Part shown: piece by piece, positions 15,503 to 23,456 of the stretch
Layout of the letters: each line of letters starts with the position of its first letter
Position numbering within the stretch: the first letter of the stretch is position 1
Assembly: GCA_029213065.1 (NCBI GenBank)
Contig: JARGPH010000005.1
Span: 1-38,424 of the forward strand
From: Verrucomicrobiales bacterium
GTDB taxonomy: Bacteria; Verrucomicrobiota; Verrucomicrobiia; Verrucomicrobiales; DEV007
DNA: 38,424 nt
Reading direction: 5' to 3'
Notes under the pieces: generated by a model
The model's input: the letters and a program-made list of their open reading frames with translations, nothing else
Database searches by the model: none
What the model was told of the DNA's origin: nothing
Translations under genes and position numbers: made by a program

Positions 15503-16858
15503 TTATTTGGGGCGGTAGTTTTCGACCGCTTTGAGAGCGGCTGATTTGAGGCGTGAAGCGGTTTCCGGCTGCGACTCGAGGAGGCTCTTCTCCTCATTCG
15601 GATCCTCGCTCAAATCGAAAAGGAATTCACCGTCTGCCGGGGTCTGGAGATATTTCGAATTCCCTTCGCGGTAGGCGAGCCAGCCTTTCCGGCCCAGCTC
15701 TTCGTGGGCACCGGTCATCCAGAGCATTTTGCGCGGCTCGGAGGCGGTCGGAGAGGCTTTCAGGTTGGGGACAAAGCTGCTGCCGTCGAGATGAGGGATT
15801 TCGTCGGTAGCGACTCCGGCGAGCTCACAGAACCCCGGGAAAAGATCGAGTGAGGAGAGCAGGTCGTTGTTGACCGAGCCCGCTTCGATTTGATCCGGCC
15901 AGCGCATCAGGCAGGGGACTTTGATTCCACCCTCGAACAGAGTCGCTTTTGTCCCTCTCAGGGGCAGATTGCTGCCGCCGTAGGTGGGATCTCCTCCGTG
16001 ATCCGTCAGAAAGATCACGAGGGTGTTCCTGTCGAGGCCCTGCTCTTTGAGTTTATCGAGGACCCTGCCGACGCCGTCGTCGAGGCTCACGGTCATCGCG
16101 GCGAACTCGCGGCGGATTTTATCCTCGATGAAATCGACCCGTTTCAGCTCGGCTGCCTGAGGTTGCATCAGGTTGATCGGCTTTTTGTCCGAGGGACTGT
16201 AACCTTTTCCGAAATGGGGTGCATTATAGGCGAGATAGAGAAAAAAGGGCTTCTCGCGGTGTCCCTGATCTTCGAGGTAGGAGATCGCTTCGTCGGTGAT
16301 CAGTTCCGTTGCGTAGCCGTTTTCTGAAACGTGCTGCGAACCATGATACCAGTCGGGAATCAGTCCGTAGGTCATCGTGAAGAAATCGATGCAACCGCCG
16401 GTGTGCCCGATGAAGTGATCGAATCCGTGCGCAAGGGGAAGGAGTGATGGCGCGCCGTGCCCGAGGTGCCATTTTCCAATCAGGGCGGTGTCGTAGTTAC
16501 CCTGATCACGCAAAACCTCCGCGATTGTCGTCTCGTGAGCCTGAATCCCGGACTCGGCGTGTTCGTCGGCCATGAACATGAGCGCGCCGAGAAGGGCGTC
16601 CTGAGAGCGAACCGGGTTGCGTCCCGTGAGTAGCCCGAATCGCGAAGGCGTGCAGATCGAGGAGGCGGAGTAGAAATTGGTAAACTGGACGCCTTCCGCC
16701 GCGATGCGATCGATATTCGGGGTCGGGATTTCCGAACCGTAGCACCCGACGTCGTTTACTCCCTGGTCGTCAGTGAAAATGAGAAGGATATTGGGACGTT
16801 CCGCAGCGGCGGCGGGGAGGAAAGACAGAGCCGCGAGCGCGGCGAAGAAGAAGCGCAT
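15503..16858 (-). CDS. Secreted S1-family sulfatase 1 (CTPSR type)
   Basis: Hydrolyses sulfate esters, most likely on carbohydrates. The 451-residue protein has a signal peptide (1-19) and the metal site NILLIFTDDQGVNDVGCYG. The catalytic Cys69 lies in SICTPSRFGLLTGR and becomes formylglycine after modification by a sulfatase-modifying enzyme. GKWHLGH and the second metal site FLTDHGGD are also present. Length is typical of bacterial S1 sulfatases. The natural substrate cannot be read from sequence. No formylglycine-generating enzyme is in the window. The region just upstream carries a palindromic repeat element. No ribosome-binding site is evident. Confidence 0.93.
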   Translation of the reverse strand: MRFFFAALAALSFLPAAAAERPNILLIFTDDQGVNDVGCYGSEIPTPNIDRIAAEGVQFTNFYSASSICTPSRFGLLTGRNPVRSQDALLGALMFMADEHAESGIQAHETTIAEVLRDQGNYDTALIGKWHLGHGAPSLLPLAHGFDHFIGHTGGCIDFFTMTYGLIPDWYHGSQHVSENGYATELITDEAISYLEDQGHREKPFFLYLAYNAPHFGKGYSPSDKKPINLMQPQAAELKRVDFIEDKIRREFAAMTVSLDDGVGRVLDKLKEQGLDRNTLVIFLTDHGGDPTYGGSNLPLRGTKATLFEGGIKVPCLMRWPDQIEAGSVNNDLLSSLDLFPGFCELAGVATDEIPHLDGSSFVPNLKASPTASEPRKMLWMTGAHEELGRKGWLAYREGNSKYLQTPADGEFLFDLSEDPNEEKSLLESQPETASRLKSAALKAVENYRPK

Positions 16859-16928
16859 ACGGGAACAGTGTTAGTTCTCAAGGGCGCTGTCAAGGTGTAG
16901 CGGGGGGAAGGGGCGGAGACTACCGTGT

Positions 16929-17004
16929 GTAGCACGGGTTTTCTACCCGTGATCGTAGACTCCGTGCGGATAGGCAGAGAACACGGGTAGAAAACCCGTG
17001 CTAC
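16929..17004. repeat. REP-like double-hairpin element A
   Basis: Two perfect 23-nt inverted arms (16929-16951 and 16982-17004) flank a 30-nt spacer. Each arm is itself a hairpin, CACGGGT / ACCCGTG with a 5-base loop, starting GTAG. Spacer and arms resemble the element at 23550-23636 and the half-element at 18730-18752. It lies between cimA and sulfatase 1. The rest of the gap (16859-17087) holds only short echoes of the arm sequence. Confidence 0.85.
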
Positions 17005-17087
17005 GTTACGTGCTGCGCGCGGATGGGGTTGACGGCGCAGACTACCGTGCTACGTCGCGCCTGTTCAGGTTGCAGTCCCTTCTGGAA

Positions 17088-18656
17088 CTACCCGTGTTTC
17101 GCGAGGTAATACTCGATCGAATCCACGAGGGCACGCCAGCTTGCCTGGATGATGTTCGTGCTCACGCCTACGGTTCCCCAGTTTTCCTTTTCATCCTTGC
17201 TCAGAACGAGAACGCGGGTCTTCGACGCGGTTCCGAGATGACTGTCGATGATGCGGACTTTGTAATCCTGCAACTCCATGTCGTCGATCTGCGGGTAGTG
17301 AGGACGCAGCGCTTTTCTCAGGGCTGCGTCGAGCGCGTTGATGGGGCCGTCACCCTCGGCGACGCGATATTCCTCTTCTCCGTTCACGAGCAGTTTCACC
17401 GTGGCAGAGCAGATGTCATAGTTCCTTTTCCCGTCGCGGCGGAAGGAGCAGTAATACTCCTGAAGGTCAAAAGACGACTTGTAGGTCTTGAGGTGCTTGC
17501 GGATGAGAAGCTCAAAGGATGCTTCGGCGGCTTCGAATTCGTAGCCCTGCTCTTCGAGCTCTTTCAGATTTTGAAGAATCGCGAGAGCTTCCTCGCTGCC
17601 TTTCTCGACGTCGAGGCCAAGCTCCTCCGCTTTCATGAGAACGTTGGACTGACCGGAGAGTTCGGAAACGAGAATCCGCTGCGCGTTACCGACCGATGAC
17701 GGTTCGATGTGCTCGAAACTGTGGGCTACTTTCTGGACTGCATTCACGTGCATGCCGCCCTTGTGGGCAAAGGCGGTCGCTCCGACGTAAGGCGCGCGAA
17801 TGTTGTGCGAGCAGTTCGCGAGATCGTCGACGAAGTGCGCGAGATGCGTCAGTTGGGAAATGTCTTTGACGACGGGACGGTCCATCTTCAGCTGAAGGTT
17901 GGGAATCGTCGTCGTGAGGTTGCAGTTTCCGACCCGCTCGCCGTAACCATTGATCGTTCCCTGGACCTGAGTCGCTCCTGCGAGGATCGATGCGAGGGCA
18001 TTACCCACTGCGACGCCGGTGTCGTCGTGCGTGTGGATTCCGACAGGGACACCGATTTCGCGCATGACCACTTCGGTGATTTCCGCGACTTCATGCGGCA
18101 TCGTTCCGCCATTGGTGTCGCAGAGGACGACCCAGTCGGCGCCGCCTTCTTTCGCTGCCATGAGCGTGGCGAGAGCGTGTTCGGGGGAGTCTTTGTAACC
18201 GTCGAAAAAGTGCTCCGCATCGTAAATGACCTCGCGACCGTTCTCTTTGAGGTAGCGGGTCGTATCGCGGATCATGGCCTGATTCTCCTCTTCGGTCGTC
18301 GTGAGAATTTCGGTGACGTGGAGTCTCCAGCTTTTTCCGAAAAAGGTGATTACGGGCGTTTTCGCAGCGAGGAGTGTCTGCACTTGTGGATCGTCTTCCA
18401 CCGCGATGTTCTTGCGTCGTGTGCTCCCGAAGGCGGCGATCTTCGCGTTTTTCCATTCGAGATCAGCGGCTCTTTCAAAAAAGGAAACGTCCTTCGGATT
18501 TGAACCCGGCCAACCGCCTTCAATGTAGTTCATCCCGAATTCATCAAGACGCTGCGCGATGCGGATCTTGTCGATGGAACTGAAATTAACGCCTTCTCCC
18601 TGCGTGCCGTCACGGAGGGTTGTGTCGTAGAGTTTTACATTCGGATGTTGGCTCAT
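17088..18656 (-). CDS. cimA: (R)-citramalate synthase
   Basis: Condenses pyruvate and acetyl-CoA to citramalate, the threonine-independent entry to isoleucine. The 522-residue protein has the HMGL-like catalytic barrel with LYDTTLRDGTQGEG (9-22) and the metal ligands His208 and His210 in VGIHTHDDTG. It also has NGYGERVGNCNL, and a C-terminal LeuA-type regulatory domain (about 370-515, including DYKVRIIDSHLGTASKTRVL), where isoleucine feedback usually acts. GEGVNFSSIDK and the overall length fit CimA better than 2-isopropylmalate synthase. The leader contains two copies of a pyrimidine-rich repeat shared with dhaL. No Shine-Dalgarno is seen. Confidence 0.92.
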   Translation of the reverse strand: MSQHPNVKLYDTTLRDGTQGEGVNFSSIDKIRIAQRLDEFGMNYIEGGWPGSNPKDVSFFERAADLEWKNAKIAAFGSTRRKNIAVEDDPQVQTLLAAKTPVITFFGKSWRLHVTEILTTTEEENQAMIRDTTRYLKENGREVIYDAEHFFDGYKDSPEHALATLMAAKEGGADWVVLCDTNGGTMPHEVAEITEVVMREIGVPVGIHTHDDTGVAVGNALASILAGATQVQGTINGYGERVGNCNLTTTIPNLQLKMDRPVVKDISQLTHLAHFVDDLANCSHNIRAPYVGATAFAHKGGMHVNAVQKVAHSFEHIEPSSVGNAQRILVSELSGQSNVLMKAEELGLDVEKGSEEALAILQNLKELEEQGYEFEAAEASFELLIRKHLKTYKSSFDLQEYYCSFRRDGKRNYDICSATVKLLVNGEEEYRVAEGDGPINALDAALRKALRPHYPQIDDMELQDYKVRIIDSHLGTASKTRVLVLSKDEKENWGTVGVSTNIIQASWRALVDSIEYYLAKHG

Positions 18657-18684
18657 GATCAGGAATGAATTGAGGGAAAAGGAG

Positions 18685-18733
18685 AAAGTAGGGAGGAGAA
18701 AGTAGAAAGAATAAAGTAGGGAGGGGAAAGTAG
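18685..18733 (-). repeat. Two tandem copies of the 21-nt leader repeat
   Basis: Copies at 18685-18705 and 18713-18733 are 20/21 identical and start 28 bases apart. On the minus strand they read as the same pyrimidine-rich 21-mer found just before dhaL. They lie 29 bases or more upstream of the cimA ATG. The upstream copy shares its last four bases with the REP-like half-element. Confidence 0.65.
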
Positions 18734-18752
18734 CACAGGTTTTTAACCTGTG
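18730..18752. repeat. REP-like half-element B
   Basis: One 23-nt arm, starting GTAG with stem CACAGGT / ACCTGTG, followed by a partly conserved spacer containing GCCTATCCGG. The second arm is decayed or absent. The stem carries the same compensated change as element C (GGGT/ACCC to AGGT/ACCT). Confidence 0.75.
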
Positions 18753-18845
18753 GGCAGAGCCTATCCGGCGTGGGCGTCAGCAGGGTTCTCGGAAAACGAG
18801 TTACAAATCTATTCTACAGTTTGGTTATTTAACGAAGTTGGTATC

Positions 18846-18876
18846 AACAGGGTTGGGTCGGGCATTTAACAGGGTT
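18846..18876. repeat. 31-nt repeat (9-13-9 family), copy with flipped right arm
   Basis: Left arm AACAGGGTT, 13-base centre, right arm AACAGGGTT. The length and left arm match copies at 10828 and 33210, and the centre matches the 33210 copy at 9 of 13 positions. The right arm is the reverse complement of the expected AACCCTGTT, so this copy cannot form the hairpin. Confidence 0.65.
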
Positions 18877-18922
18877 CAGTCTCCGGGGCAACCCTTCAAT
18901 GTGCGCGTTGCCCGGGAACAAA

Positions 18923-20257
18923 TCACCCGGGGCGTTTTCCGACCATTTCGCAAAGACGCTTCTTGAGGGCGTCGAGACCTTCGCCGGTCTGAGCGGAAAT
19001 CGGGAAAATCTCCTGCTTGGGAAAGCGATACTGGAGCGCGTTCACATACATCTCGGCCTCTTCGAGATCGGTCTTGTTCGCGACAATGAGCCATTCCCGT
19101 TCGCCCAGCTCCTCGTCGTAAAGACGAAGCTCTTTTCTCAGAATTTGAATGTCCGAGATCGGATCGCGCTGATCGACTGCCGCGGTATCGACTACGAAGA
19201 GGAATACGGAGCAACGGCTGATGTGACGCAGGAAGTCATGCCCGAGGCCGACGTTTTCGTGTGCGCCTTCGATCAGACCGGGAATATCCGCCACCGTGCA
19301 GCGCATGAACCCGGGGAAATCGACCACTCCCACCATTGGCTTGAGCGTCGTGAACGGGTAGGCAGCCACCTTCGGTGTCGCGTTTGAAATAGCAGTGAGG
19401 AGGGTGGATTTTCCGGCATTGGGAAATCCAACGAGTCCCACATCGGCGATCTGTCTGAGCTCAAGATAGTAATGACCCTCGGTGCCCTTCTCGCCCGGAG
19501 TGAACTCGATAGGGGCCTGATTGGTGTCGGTCCGGAAATTCCAGTTTCCCTTTCCGCCGGCGCCACCTTCGCAAAGCACGTATTTCTGCCCGACTTCGGT
19601 CAAATCGACGACGAACTCGCCATATTCGCTTTCGGGAACGTCATCGGTTTCTTCGCCGTCTTCGCTTTCGTCCTCGTCCTCGTCAAATTCATCCTCATCA
19701 AAAACGGTGTCGTCGTCTTCCACCATCATGGACTCTTCCGCCGCCGCTTCCTCTGCCGCGATTTCCCGTCCGAACTCAGTATCAGCGATCTCGCCCTGCA
19801 CGACCGTTTCGGTTTCGGCGTCGTTTTCATCTTCGAGACCCTCATCGCGATCCATCAGCACCATTTGGCCTTCCTCTTCAATGAATTCACCGGCCCAGTC
19901 TTTCGCGGTGTAATCCTCTTCGTAATCGAGGTCGCCCGGTTTGGGCTTCGGCTTGTTGGGTGTTGTCCGATAAACAATCGTTCCCGGTGGCACTTTGAGA
20001 ATGAGGTTTTTCCCGCCACGACCCGTTTTCCGCTGTCCCTTGCCATGAACACCGCGCTCGGCCTTGTAATTCGGCGTGTAGAAAAAGTTCCGCAGATTGT
20101 CGGTGTGCTGGTCGACAACGAGAATGACGTCGCCGCCGCGTCCGCCATCTCCGCCGTCGGGGCCGCCTTTAGGAACGTGGGCTTCACGGCGAAAGCTCAT
20201 ACAGCCGTTACCGCCGTCACCAGCTTTGGCAAAAATTTTGATGTGGTCGACAAACAT
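18923..20257 (-). CDS. obg: Obg-family GTPase with a large acidic insertion
   Basis: Essential ribosome-associated GTPase linked to 50S assembly, stress and chromosome events. The glycine-rich Obg fold begins at residue 1 (FAKAGDGGNGCMSFRRE, GGPDGGDGGRGG). The G domain has GFPNAGKS (277-284), DIPGLIEGAHE (324-334), NKTD (394-397) and SAQTGEG (421-427). Between VPPGTIVYR (about 97) and VVDLTEVGQ (about 216) lies an insertion of about 115 residues that is very rich in Asp and Glu. In typical Obg this is a short loop. The protein ends soon after the G domain, so the C-terminal OCT domain is missing. A DnaA-box array lies 57-102 bases upstream of the start. Confidence 0.93.
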   Translation of the reverse strand: MFVDHIKIFAKAGDGGNGCMSFRREAHVPKGGPDGGDGGRGGDVILVVDQHTDNLRNFFYTPNYKAERGVHGKGQRKTGRGGKNLILKVPPGTIVYRTTPNKPKPKPGDLDYEEDYTAKDWAGEFIEEEGQMVLMDRDEGLEDENDAETETVVQGEIADTEFGREIAAEEAAAEESMMVEDDDTVFDEDEFDEDEDESEDGEETDDVPESEYGEFVVDLTEVGQKYVLCEGGAGGKGNWNFRTDTNQAPIEFTPGEKGTEGHYYLELRQIADVGLVGFPNAGKSTLLTAISNATPKVAAYPFTTLKPMVGVVDFPGFMRCTVADIPGLIEGAHENVGLGHDFLRHISRCSVFLFVVDTAAVDQRDPISDIQILRKELRLYDEELGEREWLIVANKTDLEEAEMYVNALQYRFPKQEIFPISAQTGEGLDALKKRLCEMVGKRPG

Positions 20258-20314
20258 GAGATTGGGTGAGTTTAAAACTCCGGTAAAACGGGGAATGTCG
20301 GAGGTTTTTCAAAC

Positions 20315-20359
20315 TTATCCACAGGGTTTTTCACAGAGTTATTCACATTTTGTGAATAA
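20315..20359. promoter_or_regulatory. Array of four DnaA-type boxes at 12-bp spacing
   Basis: TTATCCACA (20315), TTTTTCACA (20327), TTATTCACA (20339) and the inverted TGTGAATAA (20351) all match the DnaA-box consensus TTWTNCACA, and their starts are exactly 12 bp apart. The last two form a 10-bp inverted repeat around TTT. The array lies between the divergent obg and sulfatase 2 genes, 57 bases from the obg start. It could be a DnaA-controlled promoter, a DnaA-titration site or part of an origin. No strongly AT-rich unwinding region and no dnaA or dnaN gene is in view. Confidence 0.75.
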
Positions 20360-20449
20360 CCGGCGAAATTTGTATCCGGTGTCTGATAGATACCAAGAAA
20401 AGTCCTGCCGCGACAAGACTTTTGGAGAGGAGCGGGGAAAGCTTACCTC

Positions 20450-22198
20450 ATGCATAATTACCTCTCGATTAAGTCATCATGGGGCTGCGGTATTCTCGCG
20501 GCATTAGTCTTTTTATTGATGCCCGGAGTGCTCCGTTCTGAAGATACCCGTCCGAACATCATCTACATCATGTCGGATGACCACGCCGCCCACGCCATCG
20601 GGGCCTACGGCGGTCGTCTCGCGGAATTGAACCCCACTCCGAACATCGACCGGCTCGCAAAAGAGGGAATGCTTTTTGAGAACGCCTTCTGCACCAACTC
20701 GATCTGCTCTCCGAGCCGTGCCTGTGTCATTACCGGTCAGTATGCGCACACGAATAAGGTGCACGATCTCTGGGGATCGATTGATAGCGAACGCCAGTTT
20801 TTGCCCATCGAGATGAAAAAAGCCGGCTACGAAACCGCGATGGTTGGCAAGTGGCATTTGAAAGAGGAACCCGGCGCCTTTGATTATTACAGCGTTCTTC
20901 CCGGGCAGGGCGATTATCACGATCCTTCGTTTCGGGTTCAGGGCGAAAAAGGCTGGCCGAACGATGTCGTGAAATTTGATGGCTACCATTCATCTGACGC
21001 TATCACCGAGATCACCCTCGAATGGCTGCAGGAAAAGCGGGAAGGGGAAAAGCCCTTTTTCCTGATGCATCATTACAAAGCACCGCATGATTACTTCGAG
21101 CACGCCGAGCGTTACAATGACTACCTGAAGGACATCGATATCCCCGAGCCGGAGAATCTCTGGCTGGAAAACCAGCCGAAGTTCGGCTCCATCGCAACAC
21201 TTGGATACGAGGGCGAATTGATTCCCCACATCGGAACCTCGATCGGAACCCGCAATCCGCGTCGTTCCTACGCCGGTGATCTTCCCTCACTTTTTCCGAA
21301 GGATTTTCCACCGAACTACGACCCGTCAAAGCTCACCGGTGAGGAAGTGAAACGCATTTCCTACAACGTCTATCTGAAAAACTACCTGCGTTGCGTCAAA
21401 GGAATCGATGACAACCTTGGCAAGCTTTTTGCCTATCTCGAAGAGTCGGATCTCATGGATAACACCGTGATCATCTACACCGGCGATCAGGGATTCATGC
21501 TCGGCGAGCACGACTATCAGGACAAACGCTGGATGTATGAAGAATCGATGAGAATGCCCTTCCTCGTTCGTTATCCGAAGACGATCAAAGCGGGGAGCCG
21601 CACCGACGCGATTGTTGAAAACGTCGACTACGCGCCGACGGTGCTCGCTTTGGCCGGCATTGAAACGCCTCACTACATGCAGGGAAAAAGCTTCAAAGGG
21701 ATTCTCGAATCAGGCACCGAACCCGAGGGGTGGAAGCAGGCGGCCTACTATCGTTACTGGATGCACATGGCGCACCACGACAATCCTGCCCATGTGGGTA
21801 TTCGCACGAAATCGCACAAGTTGATCTACTACTATGGATGTAACTACGGCGGCGGGTATCAGACGCCTCCGGCCTGGGAGCTCTACGACATGGTGAAGGA
21901 TCCGCAGGAAAACGTGAATCAGTATGACAACCCCGCGTATGCTGAGACCGTTAATCAACTCAAAGCCGAGCTCGCGCAGCTGCGTCAAACCGTTGGCGAT
22001 ACCGGTGAAGATTATCCCGCCGTCGAGAAAGTGGTTCAAGAGTTCTGGAACTATGACGGTGAAGACCAGGCCAGAGCGATCGAGATTTCGGCGCAGTTCA
22101 ATAGTGTGCGCGAAGCGGAACTGAAGGCCAAGGCGCTCAATGCCGGTGCCATGGTCGGAACGAAAGCGAAGAAGGAAGAGGATTCGAAGAAAAAATAA
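20450..22198 (+). CDS. Secreted S1-family sulfatase 2 (CSPSR type)
   Basis: A 582-residue sulfatase with an N-terminal signal or anchor segment (about 1-30). The first metal site is NIIYIMSDDHAAHAIGAYGG. Catalytic Cys86 is in SICSPSRACVITGQYAHTN. GKWHLK and YTGDQGFMLGEHDYQDKRW form the rest of the active site. The HTNKVHDL segment after the catalytic region resembles glucosamine-6-sulfatase-like and related carbohydrate sulfatases, but the exact substrate is unknown. A C-terminal extension of about 90 residues is rich in Lys, Glu and Ala and may be helical. The gene diverges from obg across the DnaA-box array. A GAGGAG lies too far upstream for an optimal Shine-Dalgarno. A terminator follows directly. 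Confidence 0.93.
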   Translation: MHNYLSIKSSWGCGILAALVFLLMPGVLRSEDTRPNIIYIMSDDHAAHAIGAYGGRLAELNPTPNIDRLAKEGMLFENAFCTNSICSPSRACVITGQYAHTNKVHDLWGSIDSERQFLPIEMKKAGYETAMVGKWHLKEEPGAFDYYSVLPGQGDYHDPSFRVQGEKGWPNDVVKFDGYHSSDAITEITLEWLQEKREGEKPFFLMHHYKAPHDYFEHAERYNDYLKDIDIPEPENLWLENQPKFGSIATLGYEGELIPHIGTSIGTRNPRRSYAGDLPSLFPKDFPPNYDPSKLTGEEVKRISYNVYLKNYLRCVKGIDDNLGKLFAYLEESDLMDNTVIIYTGDQGFMLGEHDYQDKRWMYEESMRMPFLVRYPKTIKAGSRTDAIVENVDYAPTVLALAGIETPHYMQGKSFKGILESGTEPEGWKQAAYYRYWMHMAHHDNPAHVGIRTKSHKLIYYYGCNYGGGYQTPPAWELYDMVKDPQENVNQYDNPAYAETVNQLKAELAQLRQTVGDTGEDYPAVEKVVQEFWNYDGEDQARAIEISAQFNSVREAELKAKALNAGAMVGTKAKKEEDSKKK

Positions 22199-22219
22199 CC
22201 ACTTCGGTTGAACCATGCT

Positions 22220-22253
22220 AAGCTCGTTTCCTTATGGGGAAACGAGCTTTTTT
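22220..22253 (+). terminator. Terminator whose loop contains the next start codon
   Basis: AAGCTCGTTTCC and GGAAACGAGCTT form a perfect 12-bp stem with a six-base loop (TTATGG), followed by a T run to 22253. It is a strong terminator for sulfatase 2. The ATG of the downstream START-like gene is in the loop (22234-22236), and the 3' arm encodes its residues 2-5. Confidence 0.88.
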
Positions 22254-22827
22254 GTTAGCGGTTACGCTGGTGTCGGTGGCTTTCGGGCCTTGGTGCGATG
22301 CGCAGGATTTTTCCAAATTCGACAAGGCGAAGCAGGCTCGGTTTACAAAAGGGGAGGCGGTCGTTTTAGAGCGTCGCCCCGGAGAAGCGGTTCCCAATGG
22401 CAGGTTTGTCACCGAAGGCACTCGCGAGGAAATCTGGAAGGTGATCAATGACAAAGAAGACGCTGAGAATTTCGTCGACGGCGTCCTCGAGTCAAAAGTG
22501 CTCAAGCGGGAGGGGAATCGCATCCTCGTTGAGCAGCGGACCCACGTCGGCGGGCCGAAGGGAGCGTATCGATACCGGCTCTGGCACACCCTCACTCCGA
22601 TGACCCGTGCCGATTTCTCCTACGACGGCGGAGAGATCAAAGACATCGAAGGGAGCTGGTGGATCTTCGAAGGCAACGACGCGGAACATTGTCTCGTCGT
22701 TTATTCCCTGCACATCCACCCCGGCTTTTTCGCCCCGCAAACCATCGTCAAACACGGCATGAAAAAATCCATGCCCGGGACTCTGGCTTCGATGCAGAAG
22801 GAAGTCCTGCGGAGGCGCGGGGAGTGA
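22234..22827 (+). CDS. Secreted START/SRPBCC-like protein
   Basis: A 197-residue protein with a signal peptide (about 1-23, FLLAVTLVSVAFG...CDAQ). The mature part resembles a START/polyketide-cyclase (SRPBCC) fold: an early segment REEIWKVINDKEDAENFVDGV, then alternating strands (GNRILVEQRTHVGG, YRYRLWHTLTPMTRADFSYDGG, EGSWWIFEGNDAEHCLVVYSLHIHPG) and a long C-terminal helix. Such folds bind hydrophobic ligands. Binding here is unproven. The start codon lies in the loop of the upstream terminator hairpin. The later TTG 22252 would lose the basic signal-peptide n-region, so ATG 22234 is kept. No Shine-Dalgarno is visible outside the stem. Confidence 0.7.
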   Translation: MGKRAFLLAVTLVSVAFGPWCDAQDFSKFDKAKQARFTKGEAVVLERRPGEAVPNGRFVTEGTREEIWKVINDKEDAENFVDGVLESKVLKREGNRILVEQRTHVGGPKGAYRYRLWHTLTPMTRADFSYDGGEIKDIEGSWWIFEGNDAEHCLVVYSLHIHPGFFAPQTIVKHGMKKSMPGTLASMQKEVLRRRGE

Positions 22828-23057
22828 GCGGAGTCCGGTGATCAATGAGTAAGATCCCTGTAGCCGAGTTCTCTCTGAGGTCGGTTCAGAAGCGATGCCT
22901 GACAAGCCAACGGGATCGTCGCCGATATTGAGTATCAAAAGAAGACGGGAAATTCTGGTCCTTTGATATTTATATGACAGACTAGCTCCTGTAACGGGAG
23001 GGGGCTCTTTTACAATGAACAGGCGACCCCTCCGGAATAAAACTGTTCGGTCTAAAA

Positions 23058-23456
23058 ATGGAGGCGTTTCGCAGAATCCGAGTAGCTATTGTTTTGATCA
23101 CCCTTCTATCGACAGTATTCGCTTTTCTATTCGATCTGAAGGGTGGAGGCCGTGGACCATCCGAAATATCGTATTGGGTCATATCCGGCGTCACCTTTCT
23201 TGTAGGATTTGGATGGCAATCCGGAGTTGATGGGACATTAAACAAATACGAGGTCAAACATCCATGGCTTTATTTGGGGTTTTTCGCATATGCTAGTTTG
23301 ATTTCCCTTGGACTCGTAATTATAGCCCCTATTCTTGCACTTGAAGGTCCATTTTTTCCGAGTGTTGGCGTCTCGATTGGAATCGTTTTCGCAACTCTTC
23401 TTGCCATCGAAACACGACGTAAACAACGGACCAAATCGGGTAGGAGCAGGGATTGA
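23058..23456 (+). CDS. Small four-helix membrane protein, 3' end in intron scar
   Basis: A 132-residue protein of unknown function with four likely transmembrane segments (about 8-25, 39-55, 70-92 and 99-117) and basic ends. Its codons are more AT-rich than the neighbours', which suggests foreign origin. The last six codons (SGRSRD) and the stop lie within the D6 hairpin of a group II intron remnant on the opposite strand. The natural C-terminus may therefore have been replaced. The 230 bases upstream hold no other gene and no clear promoter. It could also be a decayed gene. Confidence 0.5.
   Translation: MEAFRRIRVAIVLITLLSTVFAFLFDLKGGGRGPSEISYWVISGVTFLVGFGWQSGVDGTLNKYEVKHPWLYLGFFAYASLISLGLVIIAPILALEGPFFPSVGVSIGIVFATLLAIETRRKQRTKSGRSRD

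Noticed and set aside
19472-20269. Long plus-strand frame opposite obg
   Set aside because: It arises from the acidic insert and GC-rich codons of obg read in reverse; no family pattern.
20258-20449. The DnaA-box array as a full replication origin
   Set aside because: No AT-rich unwinding stretch and no dnaA, dnaN or other origin-linked gene is visible, so only the box array is claimed.
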